Source of the DNA: Actinomycetales bacterium Actino_02
GTDB taxonomy: Bacteria; Actinomycetota; Actinomycetes; Propionibacteriales; Propionibacteriaceae
Assembly (NCBI GenBank): GCA_001603275.1
Contig: LUYM01000023.1
Span: 62,001 to 126,000 of the forward strand
Direction: 5' to 3'
DNA length: 64,000 nt
Within the stretch, counting starts at the first letter, position 1, and each line of letters opens with the position of its first letter. This document shows positions 27,159 to 36,893 of this stretch, piece by piece. The notes below the pieces were generated by a model. That model was not told where the DNA came from. It was given only the letters and a program-made list of their open reading frames with translations, and ran no database searches. Made by a program: the position numbers and the translations under genes.

Positions 27159-29051
27159 CTATCCCAGATGTCGCAGATACACCGTGCCCAGTGGCGGCAC
27201 GACGACGGTGGCACTGGCCGGCAAACCGTTCCACGGCTCGGCGACCGCGGTCACCTGGCCGAGATTGCCGAAGTTGCCGGTGCCGTCGTAGATCTCGGCG
27301 TCGGAGTTCAGAATCTCCTTCCAGGTGCCGGCCGCAGGCAGGCCGATCCGGTAGGCCGTCCAGGGCTCGGAGGAGAAGTTCGAGATCACCGCCACCTGAT
27401 TGCCGGCTTCATCGCTGCGGATCCAGGAGAAGGTGTTGGCGCCGCGATCATCGGCGTTGATCCACCGGAAGCCGGCCGGATCACTGTCCAGCTGCCACAG
27501 GGCTGGGTTCTCCCGGTAGATCCGGTTCAGATCCTTGAACAGCAACTGCAGGCCACGATGGCCCCACAGATCGCTGACCCACCACTCCAGTGCGACCGAC
27601 TCATTGAACTCCGAGCGCTGTCCGAACTCGCAGCCGGCAAAGATCAGCTTCTTTCCCGGGAAGCCCCACATGAACGAGTAGAAGCTGCGCAGGGTGGCGA
27701 ACTGCCGCCAGCTGTCCTGCGGCACCTTGTTGATCATCGAGCCCTTGCCGTGCACCACCTCGTCGTGGGAGATCGGCAGGATGAAGTTCTCCGAGTAGGC
27801 GTAGACCATGGCGAAGGTCATCAGGTCGTGGTGGTACTGCCGGTGGATGGGCTCCTCGGCCAGGTAGCGCAGCGAGTCATTCATCCAGCCCATGTTCCAC
27901 TTGAAGCCGAAGCCCAGCCCGCCGGCATGGACGGGCTTGGTCACCCCGCCGAACGAGGTCGACTCCTCGGCGATCATCACCACGCCCGGGACTCGCTCGT
28001 AGAGGTGCTTGTTGACGTAGCGCAGGAAGTCGATGGCCTCAAGGTTCTCCCGGCCGCCGTAGATGTTCGGCACCCACTCGCCCTCATTGCGGGAGTAGTC
28101 CAGGTAGAGCATGGACGCCACCGCGTCCACCCGGAGTGCGTCGATGTGGTACTCGGTCACCCAGTACAGGGCGTTGGAGACCAGGAACGACTTCACCTCG
28201 TTACGCCCGTAGTTGAAGATGTAGGTGCCCCAGTCCTTGTGCTCGCCTTGGCGCGGGTCGGCGTGCTCATAGAGTGCGGTCCCGTCGAAACGGCCCAGCG
28301 CCCACTCGTCCTTGGGGAAGTGGCCCGGCACCCAGTCCAGGATCACGCCGATGCCGGCCTGATGCAGCCGATCCACCAGGTAGCGGAACTCGTCGGGATG
28401 CCCCAGGCGGGACTGTGGAGCGAAGTAGTTGGTCACCTGGTAGCCCCACGAGGGCTCGAACGGGTGCTCAGTCACTGGCATCAGCTCGACGTGGGTGAAG
28501 CCCTGCCAGGTCACGTAGTCGACGATCTCGTCGGCCAGCTCGCGGTAGGACTTGCCCTTGCGCCATGAGCCGAGATGCAGCTCGTAGATCGACATCGGCT
28601 CGGCGTGGGGCTTCGCCTGGGCCCGTCGCTCGAGCCACTCCTGATCTCCCCAGCCGAAGGTGCTGGAGTAGACGATGGAGGCATTGTTGGGGGCCTGCTC
28701 GGCGAAGAAGCCGATCGGATCGACCTTCTCATGCCAGGCTCCGTCCGCGCCCAGGATGTTGTACTTGTAGAGTGCTCCGGTGCCCACGCCCTCGACGAAC
28801 AGCGCCCATACCCCTGAGCCGGGGATCAGGTGCATGTCGTCGCCGGTCCACCAGTTGAAGTCGGCGTTCAGCCGCACCTGGGTGGCGTTCGGAGCCCAGA
28901 CCGCGAACCGGGTGCCGTGAATCTCGCCCCGCTCGTCGTCGAACAGGACCATCTCATGGGCACCCAGCCTGCGCCAGCATTCGGTGTCGCCTCCTGAGTG
29001 AAAGCCCTCGAGATCGATCCCGGTGAGGCCGCCGGCCAGATCGTGTGCCAT
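27159..29051 (-). CDS. glgB: 1,4-alpha-glucan branching enzyme
   Basis: 630 residues. Introduces alpha-1,6 branches into alpha-glucan. CBM48 domain about 40-125, GH13 barrel 150-520, beta C-terminal domain. Catalytic residues: D309 (IDALRVDAV), E362 (MIAEEST) and the Asp of SHDEVVHG. It lacks the extra N-terminal N1 domain of about 100 residues found in the longer GlgB of M. tuberculosis. AAGGAG precedes the ATG, which shares one base with the mak stop (TGATG). Last gene of the glg cluster. Confidence 0.96.
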   Translation of the reverse strand: MAHDLAGGLTGIDLEGFHSGGDTECWRRLGAHEMVLFDDERGEIHGTRFAVWAPNATQVRLNADFNWWTGDDMHLIPGSGVWALFVEGVGTGALYKYNILGADGAWHEKVDPIGFFAEQAPNNASIVYSSTFGWGDQEWLERRAQAKPHAEPMSIYELHLGSWRKGKSYRELADEIVDYVTWQGFTHVELMPVTEHPFEPSWGYQVTNYFAPQSRLGHPDEFRYLVDRLHQAGIGVILDWVPGHFPKDEWALGRFDGTALYEHADPRQGEHKDWGTYIFNYGRNEVKSFLVSNALYWVTEYHIDALRVDAVASMLYLDYSRNEGEWVPNIYGGRENLEAIDFLRYVNKHLYERVPGVVMIAEESTSFGGVTKPVHAGGLGFGFKWNMGWMNDSLRYLAEEPIHRQYHHDLMTFAMVYAYSENFILPISHDEVVHGKGSMINKVPQDSWRQFATLRSFYSFMWGFPGKKLIFAGCEFGQRSEFNESVALEWWVSDLWGHRGLQLLFKDLNRIYRENPALWQLDSDPAGFRWINADDRGANTFSWIRSDEAGNQVAVISNFSSEPWTAYRIGLPAAGTWKEILNSDAEIYDGTGNFGNLGQVTAVAEPWNGLPASATVVVPPLGTVYLRHLG

Positions 29052-30367
29052 CAGAACTCCTTCGGTCTGATAGTGGGCCCGCTCTGAGCTCTCACAAGCT
29101 CATCTTGGACCGCGCGAAGCGGAATGTGGGCCCAACTCGGCCGATTCCGCACTTCATAGACAACTTCGTAAATCGCCTTGTCCAGCAGGTAGGACCGAAG
29201 TATCGAAAGCTGAGCCGGACGGTGCTGGTGGTAGCCGTCCAGGAAAGCTCGACGGGCCTCGGCCGTCCATTCGAGGGCGAATGCCGAGCTGGGATCCGCT
29301 GCCGCACTGCGTGCATAATCCAGGCTGCGCAGGGCGCCGGCGACATCGCGGACCGGTGAATCGAACTCCCGCCGCTCGGCCAGCGATTTCAGGGGCTCGC
29401 CCTCGAAGTCGATGATCACCCAGGCAGGTCCGACCTCGGCAGCGTCGCGATGCAGTGCCTGCCCCAGATGGAAATCGCCGTGGACGCGTTGGGTGGCCAA
29501 CCGCTGGCCCCGCAGCGACGAGAAGACCAGCGCAACAGCCTCGCCATACTCGGCCAGCTCGGGAACCGCGGACGCCGCACTGCGATAGCGGTCCAGCATC
29601 GTGTCGGCCAGCTCGTCCCCGCTGCGGTCTGCCGTGCCGAAGGCGGAGGCCAGCTCGTCATGGAGTACCGCCAGTTCTTCGCCCAGAGCGCGCGCAGGAT
29701 CGGCGAAGCTGTGCTCGTCTGCGGCGGCAGCGCTGGCGAAGACCCAACCGTCGGTGACCGCGGTGATCCGCTCATAGAACATCCCCAGGTCGTACCCGGC
29801 CGCACTGAGCACGCCGAAGAGGTGGGGGGTGATCTGGCCGGGCAACTTCTCCAGGACCTCGGCATCGAGGTTCACCCCGGCTTCGAGCTTGCGGAAGAGC
29901 TTGAGCAGGGCACTGTCTCCCAGCAGCACCGTGGTGTTGCTCTGCTCGCCGAGGTACCGGCGCATCGGGACGCCCGGATCGATCGCCGAGCGATCCAGCC
30001 ACCGCATCCCCGCAGGCGGATCGGCGACCAGCGCGGCGACCAATGCGCTCAGCGAGTCGGGCACGTCGGTGGCATCACAGAGGTCGACCCGACCCAGGTC
30101 GTCCAACTCGACGGTGGCCACGACCTGGTGGTTGTCGAGGGTGCCGGGGCGGTGATAGCCAACCAGCAACTGGTAGACCTCGTCGGGCCCGTCCGGGTAG
30201 CTCACCGTGGCGAGCTCGGAGCGAATCGCCGGCCAGCTTCCGGCCGCGGTGTACCAGCCCAGCGGGGTCAGCGCGGTGATTCGGGCCGAGCGGCCCTTGC
30301 CGGCAAACCAGCGAGCCTGCTCCAGGTGCCTTTGCCAGGCCGCCGCGGCGTTAGCGTCCCAAGACAT
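29051..30367 (-). CDS. mak: Maltokinase
   Basis: 438 residues. Phosphorylates maltose with ATP to maltose-1-phosphate, the donor used by GlgE. Kinase-like residues: RVHGDFHLGQAL (catalytic Asp) and WVIIDFEGEPLKS (Mg-binding DFEGEP), which are the Mak/Pep2 signatures. An N-terminal cap region (1-110) begins with WQRHLEQARWFAGKGR. It is free-standing; in many bacteria it is fused to trehalose synthase TreS, and no treS lies here. The ATG lies inside the glgE 3' end (17-bp overlap). Confidence 0.93.
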   Translation of the reverse strand: MSWDANAAAAWQRHLEQARWFAGKGRSARITALTPLGWYTAAGSWPAIRSELATVSYPDGPDEVYQLLVGYHRPGTLDNHQVVATVELDDLGRVDLCDATDVPDSLSALVAALVADPPAGMRWLDRSAIDPGVPMRRYLGEQSNTTVLLGDSALLKLFRKLEAGVNLDAEVLEKLPGQITPHLFGVLSAAGYDLGMFYERITAVTDGWVFASAAAADEHSFADPARALGEELAVLHDELASAFGTADRSGDELADTMLDRYRSAASAVPELAEYGEAVALVFSSLRGQRLATQRVHGDFHLGQALHRDAAEVGPAWVIIDFEGEPLKSLAERREFDSPVRDVAGALRSLDYARSAAADPSSAFALEWTAEARRAFLDGYHQHRPAQLSILRSYLLDKAIYEVVYEVRNRPSWAHIPLRAVQDELVRAQSGPTIRPKEF

Positions 30368-32411
30368 GCAGGATGTGTGCGGGGTTGGTCGGAGTGAGCC
30401 GGACGAAGTTGAGCCCGCCCCAGGTGAAGTTCGCGCCGGTCAGCTCGTCGCGCAGGTCGACGGTGTCGGAGCTGATGCCCAGCGCTCGCAGGTCCAGATA
30501 GAGCTCGCTCTCCACGGTCTGCTCGGGATTCAGGCTGCAGATCACGATCACCGTGTCGTCACCGTCGTTCTTGGCGAAGGCGAACACCTGATCGCTCGCG
30601 GCGGAGATGAAGCTGATCCGGCGCAGCTGCTGCAATGCCGGATGGTCCCGGCGGATCCGGTTGAGCTTGCCGAGAAGCAGATTCAGGTTGGGCTCCGCGC
30701 TGTAGTCGCGGGGCCGGTACTCGTACTTCTCCGAATCCAAGTACTCCTCGCCACCCTCACGCAGCGCCTTGTGCTCGAACAATTCGAAGCCGGAATAGAC
30801 GCCCCAACTGGGTGAGCCGGTCGCGGCGAGGATTGCTCGGATCGCGAAGGCCGCCGGGTTGCCCGACTGCAGGAAGAAGGGGTTGATGTCCGGGGTGTTC
30901 ACGAAGAAGTTCGGACGATAGAAGGCATCGGAATCCTGGCTGAGTTCGGTGAGGTACTCGGTGAGCTCCCACTTCTCGGTACGCCAGGTGAAGTAGCTGT
31001 AGCTCTGGTGGAAGCCGACCTTGCCTAGGGTGTGCATCATCTCCGGACGAGTGAAGGCCTCGGCCAGGAACAGTACGTCCGGGTCGGTCTCGCGCAGCTG
31101 CTGCAGGATCCAGGCCCAGAACTGGACCGGCTTGGTGTGCGGGTTGTCGATCCGGAAGATCCGTACGCCGTGGGACATCCACAGCTTCAGGATGCGCAGG
31201 ACTTCGTGGTAGATCCCGACCGGGTCGTTGTCGAAGTTGATCGGGTAGATGTCCTGGTACTTCTTCGGCGGGTTCTCCGCGTAGGCGATGGTGCCGTCCA
31301 GCCGAGTGGTGAACCACTCGGGGTGCTCGCGCACCCAGGGGTGATCAGGCGATGCCTGCAGGGCGAAGTCCAGCGCCACCTCCATGCCGAGGGTGCGCGC
31401 CTTGGCCACGAAGCGATCGAAGGAATCCCAATCGCCGAGGTCGGGATGGATCGCATCATGCCCACCTTCGGCCGATCCGATCGCCCACGGCGAGCCGGGA
31501 TCAGCGGCACCGGGGGTGAGGCTGTTGTTGCGGCCCTTGCGGAAGGCGGTGCCGATCGGGTGGATCGGCGGCAGATAGACGACATCGAAGCCCATGGCCG
31601 CGACTTCCTCGAGGCGCCGATGGCAGGAGTCGAAAGTTCCGGAGGTCCATTTCTTGGTCTTGGGGTTGTACTTGGCCTGCTGTGAGCGGGGGAAGAACTC
31701 ATACCAGCTGGAGAACAGCGCGGTTCTGCGATCGACCTGGATCGGATAGTCGGCCGTTGGCGAGACCAGTTCCCGAGGTCCGTGCGCGGCCATGGCCCGA
31801 GCGATGGCCCGGGCCGCAACGGCGTCCAGCAGGTCGGACGGAGCGCGGTTCGGCAGAAGCAGGTCGGCTGTCGAGCGCAGTACGGAGGCGTCCAGCTGAT
31901 CACCGGCAGCATCTGCGTGGGCTGCGGCCTGTTCCAGGACATGGCGGCCTTCCAGGCAGACCAGCTCCACGTCGATGCCGGCCGGCAGTTTGGCTTCGGC
32001 ATTGTGCAGCCAGGTGGCCCACGGGTCGGACCAGCCTTCGACTCGGAACTGCCAGCGGCCCGGCTTGTCCAGGCGTACCCACGCCTCCCAAGGGTCGAGG
32101 CCGCGGGGTTCGATGGCCACCATGGCCACGCGCTGCACAGTTCCGTCCGGAGCGGTCAGCACGACCGAGGCGTTGACGGCGTCGTGGCCCTCGCGGAAGA
32201 CCTTCGCCCGGATCGGGATCAGTTCACCGACGGCAGCCTTCGCCGGGTAGCTGCCGGCTTCCACCACCGGGCTGAGACCGGCCACCGGGATGCGGCCGAA
32301 GCCATAGCTCGGCACGCTCGGTGCGCCCAGCTGAAGGGCGGTCGGCACGACCGCTGCTGCGGGCGGGACCTGGGGGCTGGCGGGGCGCTTGCGCGACGGG
32401 CTGCTGCTCAC
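30351..32411 (-). CDS. glgE: Alpha-1,4-glucan:maltose-1-phosphate maltosyltransferase
   Basis: 686 residues. GH13 enzyme that extends alpha-1,4-glucan using maltose-1-phosphate. Nucleophile D422 (FRIDNPHTKP) and acid/base E451 (LFLAEAFTRPEM); NTPDINPFFLQ carries the third carboxylate. An N-terminal beta domain and helical bundle (about 35-220) are typical. A 30-residue low-complexity N-terminus precedes GRIPVAGLSPVVEAG. Start GTG 32411 has TAGGTT 6 nt upstream and no Shine-Dalgarno sequence, so it may have its own leaderless transcript 36 bp after glgX. Confidence 0.96.
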   Translation of the reverse strand: MSSSPSRKRPASPQVPPAAAVVPTALQLGAPSVPSYGFGRIPVAGLSPVVEAGSYPAKAAVGELIPIRAKVFREGHDAVNASVVLTAPDGTVQRVAMVAIEPRGLDPWEAWVRLDKPGRWQFRVEGWSDPWATWLHNAEAKLPAGIDVELVCLEGRHVLEQAAAHADAAGDQLDASVLRSTADLLLPNRAPSDLLDAVAARAIARAMAAHGPRELVSPTADYPIQVDRRTALFSSWYEFFPRSQQAKYNPKTKKWTSGTFDSCHRRLEEVAAMGFDVVYLPPIHPIGTAFRKGRNNSLTPGAADPGSPWAIGSAEGGHDAIHPDLGDWDSFDRFVAKARTLGMEVALDFALQASPDHPWVREHPEWFTTRLDGTIAYAENPPKKYQDIYPINFDNDPVGIYHEVLRILKLWMSHGVRIFRIDNPHTKPVQFWAWILQQLRETDPDVLFLAEAFTRPEMMHTLGKVGFHQSYSYFTWRTEKWELTEYLTELSQDSDAFYRPNFFVNTPDINPFFLQSGNPAAFAIRAILAATGSPSWGVYSGFELFEHKALREGGEEYLDSEKYEYRPRDYSAEPNLNLLLGKLNRIRRDHPALQQLRRISFISAASDQVFAFAKNDGDDTVIVICSLNPEQTVESELYLDLRALGISSDTVDLRDELTGANFTWGGLNFVRLTPTNPAHILHVLGR

Positions 32412-32417
32412 GGCCCA

Positions 32418-32423
32418 AACCTA
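32418..32423 (-). promoter_or_regulatory. Candidate leaderless -10 element for glgE
   Basis: TAGGTT on the minus strand, 6 nt before the GTG start, inside the 36-bp gap after glgX. Confidence 0.45.
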
Positions 32424-32447
32424 GCCCCTGCCCATGGCGCACGGCAT

Positions 32448-34550
32448 CTAGGCAGCGCCGGTTCGCACCTTGACCCCCAGCACCACAACGGTGGCTCCGG
32501 GCAGCTGGAAGCTGGCCCCGGGTTGGATCGGATCCTCGGGCAGCTCGCCGGGAAGCCCGCTGTGGGTCAGCACCTGGTACTCCAGGCCCCACGGCGCTCC
32601 GGGCAGTTCGATCTCGATGGGGTCGGCGCCGGCGTGGAACCAGATCAGCAGGCCCTCATTGGCATCGGACAGGTACATCCCCAAAGTGCGCCGGCCCGGG
32701 TCATGCCAATGGTCGTTGGTCATCTCCCTGCCGGTCTCGTTGAACCAGGCGATCGGAGACCGGCCCAGACTGCGTCCATTCGCATCGGTGACCTTGCCGT
32801 GCCGGCGCCAGCTCTGCGGACGCAGCAGCGCGTGCTCTGCTCGCAGACCGAGCAGTGCGCGGGTGAACTCTTCCTGCTCGGGCCACTCCTGGCGGGTGTT
32901 CCAGTTCAGCCAGGAGATCGGCGAGTCCTGGCAGTAGGCGTTGTTATTGCCGCCTTGGGTCCGGCCCAACTCATCGCCGGCGGTGATCATCGGGATACCG
33001 GCACTGAGCACCAGCGTCGCCATCAGGTTGCGCGCGGCACGCTGACGAGCCGCATTGATCGCCGGGTCGTCGGTCTCGCCTTCGTAGCCGTGGTTCCAGG
33101 AGCGGTTGTCGTCGGCGCCATCCCGATTGCGCTCGGCATTGGCCTCATTGTGCTTGAGGTCGTAGGTGACCAGGTCGCGCATCGTGAAGCCATCATGGGC
33201 GGTCACGAAGTTCAGGGATGCGGTGACCGGGCGTCCATCGTGATCGAAGATGTCGGAGGAACCCGACAGCCTGGTGGCCAGTTCCTGGACTCCGCCGACG
33301 GCGCCACGCCAGAAGTCGCGGGCGAAGCCGCGGAACCGGTCGTTCCACTCGGTCCAGTCGGCACCCCAGCGGCCGACCTGGTAGCCGTAGGGACCCAGAT
33401 CCCACGGTTCGGCGATCATCACCTTGCCTGACAGCACCGGATCCGCGGCGATCGCCTGCTTGAACTGGTGATTCTGATCGACGTGGTGGGCGCCGTCCCG
33501 GATCAAGGTCGTGGCCAGGTCGAAGCGGAAGCCGTCCACCCCCATCTCGGTGGCCCAGTAACGCAACGAGTCCAGAATGAGCCGCAAGACTTCCGGCTTG
33601 GAGGTGTCGACGGCATTGCCGCAGCCGGTCACGTCGTAGTCGTTTCGGTGATCCTCGGTCAGCCGGTAGTACTCGCCGTGGTCGATGCCGCGCAGGCACA
33701 GGGTGGGTCCCTCGTGCCCGCCTTCACCGGTGTGGTTATAGACGACGTCCAGGATCACCGCGATCCCTGCCTCATGCAGGGAGCTCACCATCGCCTTGAA
33801 TTCGGCGACCTGCTCACCGGTGGTGCCGGTCGAGGAGTAGTGGCCGTGCGGGGCGAAGAAGCCCAGGGTGTTGTAGCCCCAGTAGTTGACTAGCCCTCGA
33901 CCGATCACGAACGGCTCGGAGACGAAGTGGTGGACCGGGAGCAGTTCGACGGCGTTGACGCCCAGCTTGACCAGGTAGTCCACGACGCTGGGGTAGCCCA
34001 GCCCCGCATAGCTGCCACGCAGGTGTTCGGGCACTTCGGGATGCTGCTTGGTGAAGCCGCGTAGGTGAACCTCGTAGACCACGAGCTCATCCAGCGGACG
34101 GGGGTTTGCCAGCGGAGCCGGTGCCGGGCTGTCGGCGACCACGACACTCAGTGGGACGGACCCGAAGGAGTCGGTGGGGTCGGGCTGGAAGTTCGACTCC
34201 GCGGTGTGGTCGGTGATCGGGCCGGAGTAGTCCACACCACCGGTGATCGCCTTGGCATAGGGATCGAGCAGGAGCTTGGCCGGATTGAACCGCTGGCCGA
34301 GTTCGGGAGCCCACTGGCCGTGCACCCGATAGCCGTAGCGCTGCCCGCCGCCTACCTCGGGAAGGTGGCGCCGCCAGACTCCGTCCGGGTACTGCTCGAG
34401 ATCGTAGTTCTGCTGATCCAGCTGGTCGTCCACCAGGACCAACTCGACCCGAGTGGCCCGCGGCGCCCACAGGCTGAAAGTGGTTCCGGCATCGTCGGTT
34501 TCGGCTCCGAGTACGGCGGTAATCGGCGGTTCAGCTGCCGGGTTGTCCAT
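32448..34550 (-). CDS. glgX: Glycogen debranching enzyme (GlgX/isoamylase type)
   Basis: 700 residues. Hydrolyses alpha-1,6 branches of glycogen or limit dextrin. CBM48 domain about 10-100, GH13 barrel about 155-560. Catalytic residues: D344 (VDGFRFDLAT), E381 (MIAEPWDLG) and the Asp of TAHDGFT. LLDPYAKAI and ELLPVHHF are GlgX/TreX hallmarks. AAAGGGA lies 9 nt before the ATG. First gene of the minus-strand cluster glgX-glgE-mak-glgB, divergent from the cysteine desulfurase gene. Confidence 0.95.
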   Translation of the reverse strand: MDNPAAEPPITAVLGAETDDAGTTFSLWAPRATRVELVLVDDQLDQQNYDLEQYPDGVWRRHLPEVGGGQRYGYRVHGQWAPELGQRFNPAKLLLDPYAKAITGGVDYSGPITDHTAESNFQPDPTDSFGSVPLSVVVADSPAPAPLANPRPLDELVVYEVHLRGFTKQHPEVPEHLRGSYAGLGYPSVVDYLVKLGVNAVELLPVHHFVSEPFVIGRGLVNYWGYNTLGFFAPHGHYSSTGTTGEQVAEFKAMVSSLHEAGIAVILDVVYNHTGEGGHEGPTLCLRGIDHGEYYRLTEDHRNDYDVTGCGNAVDTSKPEVLRLILDSLRYWATEMGVDGFRFDLATTLIRDGAHHVDQNHQFKQAIAADPVLSGKVMIAEPWDLGPYGYQVGRWGADWTEWNDRFRGFARDFWRGAVGGVQELATRLSGSSDIFDHDGRPVTASLNFVTAHDGFTMRDLVTYDLKHNEANAERNRDGADDNRSWNHGYEGETDDPAINAARQRAARNLMATLVLSAGIPMITAGDELGRTQGGNNNAYCQDSPISWLNWNTRQEWPEQEEFTRALLGLRAEHALLRPQSWRRHGKVTDANGRSLGRSPIAWFNETGREMTNDHWHDPGRRTLGMYLSDANEGLLIWFHAGADPIEIELPGAPWGLEYQVLTHSGLPGELPEDPIQPGASFQLPGATVVVLGVKVRTGAA

Positions 34551-34653
34551 GCGGTTGGTCCCTTTCGTAGCCCTGACGACCTAATCTTGCTCGGGATGTA
34601 CCCAAGATCCCACCGGTTGGGTTCCGCCGGGGACTCGTGTTGCGGAGGTGCGT

Positions 34654-35778
34654 GTGGACGAGCCTAGCTACCTCGACCACGCTGCCGGCTCCCCGGTGCT
34701 GCCGGAGGTTGTGAACGCGATGGTCCCGGCGCTGGGCCTGCCGGGCAACCCGAACTCGACCCACGCCGCCGGTCGGCGAGCCCGTCGAATGCTCGAAGAG
34801 GCCAGGGAACTGATCGCCGCCCGAGTGGGCGTGCAACCCAGCGAGGTGGTCTTCACCTCCGGGGGCACCGAGTCGAACAACCTGGCGGTTCTGGGCTCGC
34901 TGGGTGATCCAGCGCGGCCACAGTTGGCGATTTCCGCGGTAGAGCACGCCTCGGTGGCCGCGGTGGTGGGCCGGGCCGGCGAGGTCGTCCGGCTCCCGGT
35001 GAATCCGGAGGGCCACGTGCTCCTGCACGCCGCTGAGCAGCTGGTAGGCGCGCAGACCGCTGTGGTCAGCCTGCTCTGGGTGAACAACGAGACCGGCGCG
35101 ATTCAACCAGTGGTGGCGGCCGCCGAGCTCGCTCACCGTCATGGCGCGCTGCTGCACTCCGATGCGGTGGCCGCGCTTGGGCACGTCGAGGTCGACCTCT
35201 CGTCGAACGCTATCGATCTGCTGTCGCTGTCCGCGCACAAGGTCGGCGGACCGGTGGGGATCGGCGCCCTGATCGTGCGTCGCGGGGTGCGGTTGCGTCC
35301 GATCGGCTTCGGCGGTGGCCAGGAGGCTCGGCTGCGTTCGGGCACCGTCCCGGTTGCCTTGGCGGTGGGTTTCGCGGCCGCGGTTGAGCGTGCCTGCAAT
35401 CGTCTGGAGCCGGAGGCCGCGCGGCTGCGCGCGCTGCGCGATCGACTGATCGCCGAGCTGGCTCGCCTCCCGGAGGTTCGGGTGAACACCGTCGAACCGG
35501 CCGGACCGGCAATCGTCAATGCGACCTTCGTTGGCACCAGGGCCGATGACCTGTTGTTGCTCTTGGACGAGGCCGGAATCGAAGCATCCACGGGATCGGC
35601 CTGTTCGGCCGGGGTGCATCAGCCCAGTGAGGTCCTGTTGGCCATGGGGCGAAGCCAGGCGGACGCCGCGGCAAGCCTGCGGTTCTCCTTCGGGCCGGAT
35701 ACCACGGCCGGGGACATCGAGCGTCTGGTCGCAGTGCTGCCCGAGGCGGTGGCCAGGGCCCGGCGAGCGTTTGGCTGA
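34654..35778 (+). CDS. Cysteine desulfurase (IscS/NifS family)
   Basis: 374 residues. PLP enzyme that takes sulfur from cysteine as a persulfide. PLP lysine K196 ([10 protein letters not shown]), HASVAAV with the stacking His, and the sulfur-accepting C317 in [14 protein letters not shown]. The mobile-loop cysteine motif is class I-like. GTG 34654 is chosen because GGAGG ends 5 nt before it; GTG 34648 would overlap that signal. Its position 38 bp before mnmA argues that it supplies sulfur for tRNA 2-thiouridine. Confidence 0.94.
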   Translation: MDEPSYLDHAAGSPVLPEVVNAMVPALGLPGNPNSTHAAGRRARRMLEEARELIAARVGVQPSEVVFTSGGTESNNLAVLGSLGDPARPQLAISAVEHASVAAVVGRAGEVVRLPVNPEGHVLLHAAEQLVGAQTAVVSLLWVNNETGAIQPVVAAAELAHRHGALLHSDAVAALGHVEVDLSSNAIDLLSLSAHKVGGPVGIGALIVRRGVRLRPIGFGGGQEARLRSGTVPVALAVGFAAAVERACNRLEPEAARLRALRDRLIAELARLPEVRVNTVEPAGPAIVNATFVGTRADDLLLLLDEAGIEASTGSACSAGVHQPSEVLLAMGRSQADAAASLRFSFGPDTTAGDIERLVAVLPEAVARARRAFG

Positions 35779-35816
35779 ACCGTCCGCCTAGACTGCTGGC
35801 GTCGATCGGGGAGCGA

Positions 35817-36893
35817 ATGCGGATTCTGGCTGCACTTTCCGGGGGTGTGGACTCCTCGGTCGCTGCCGCACGCCTGGTCGAGGCCGGCCACGAGGTGGTC
35901 GCCGTGCATCTGGCGTTGGCGCGCAACGCCGAGCTGTACCGCAGCGGATCGCGTGGCTGCTGTTCGCTGGAGGACTCCAACGATGCGCGCCGAGTCGCCG
36001 ACCTGCTGGGCATCCCCTTCTACGTGTGGGACTTGTCGGAGCGGTTCGCGCAGGACGTGGTGGCCGACTTCCTGGCTGAGTACTCAGCGGGCCGGACCCC
36101 GAACCCGTGCCTGCGCTGCAACGAGAAGATCAAGTTCGCCGCCGTCCTCGAGCGCGGGCTGGCTCTCGGCTTCGATGCGGTGGCCACCGGCCATTACGCC
36201 CGCCTGGAACAGCGGGACGGCCAGCTACGGCTGCTTCGCTCGGCTGACCCGGCCAAGGACCAGTCCTACGTGCTGGGCGTCCTCAACGGAGAGCAACTGA
36301 GTCGCTCGCTGTTCCCGCTGGGCGATGCGGTATCGAAGGCGGAGGTCCGGGCCGAGGCCGAGGCGCGCGGATTGCTGGTCGCGCACAAGCCAGACAGTCA
36401 TGACATCTGCTTCATCCCCAGCGGCGACACCGCAGGTTTCCTGCGCGAACAACTCGGCGCTGACCCCGGCGACATCGTCGACGAACGCGGAGAGGTCGTC
36501 GGAGCCCACTCGGGTACTCAGCAGTTCACCGTGGGGCAACGGCACGGCCTGCATTTGTCGGTGCCGGCCGCCGACGGACGTCCGCGCTATGTCACCAGGG
36601 TCGACCCTCAGCGTCGAGTGGTGACAGTCGGCCCGCACTCGCTGCTGCGGGTGCGCACCATCGAGGCGATTCGTCCGAGTTGGGCCGGGCCGCGGGCGTT
36701 GGGTAGCCGACGTGGTCTGGTTCAGGTGCGAGCCCACGGTGAGCCGATGCCGGCCACCATCGTGGCCGAGGCCGAGCGCCTGGTGATCGAGCTGGACGAG
36801 CCCGCCTTCGGCATCGCTCCTGGCCAGGCAGCAGTTCACTACGACGAGGACATCGTTATCGGCGCTGCCACGATCGCTGCCACGAGGCCCTGA
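35817..36893 (+). CDS. mnmA: tRNA-specific 2-thiouridylase
   Basis: 358 residues. Adenylates and thiolates U34 of Lys, Glu and Gln tRNAs. PP-loop SGGVDSS (8-14), the catalytic cysteine pair C101 ([13 protein letters not shown]) and C198 ([10 protein letters not shown]), and the C-terminal FTVGQRHGL region. GGGGAGCG precedes the ATG, and a TAGACT hexamer at 35789 may be a promoter. The stop shares one base with the next start (TGATG). Confidence 0.96.
   Translation: MRILAALSGGVDSSVAAARLVEAGHEVVAVHLALARNAELYRSGSRGCCSLEDSNDARRVADLLGIPFYVWDLSERFAQDVVADFLAEYSAGRTPNPCLRCNEKIKFAAVLERGLALGFDAVATGHYARLEQRDGQLRLLRSADPAKDQSYVLGVLNGEQLSRSLFPLGDAVSKAEVRAEAEARGLLVAHKPDSHDICFIPSGDTAGFLREQLGADPGDIVDERGEVVGAHSGTQQFTVGQRHGLHLSVPAADGRPRYVTRVDPQRRVVTVGPHSLLRVRTIEAIRPSWAGPRALGSRRGLVQVRAHGEPMPATIVAEAERLVIELDEPAFGIAPGQAAVHYDEDIVIGAATIAATRP

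Noticed and set aside
27147-28568. 473-codon plus-strand open frame opposite glgB
   Set aside because: Antisense to glgB catalytic codons; no independent support.
31782-33431. 549-codon plus-strand open frame opposite glgE/glgX
   Set aside because: Spans two antisense genes and their intergenic gap; composition is that of a shadow.
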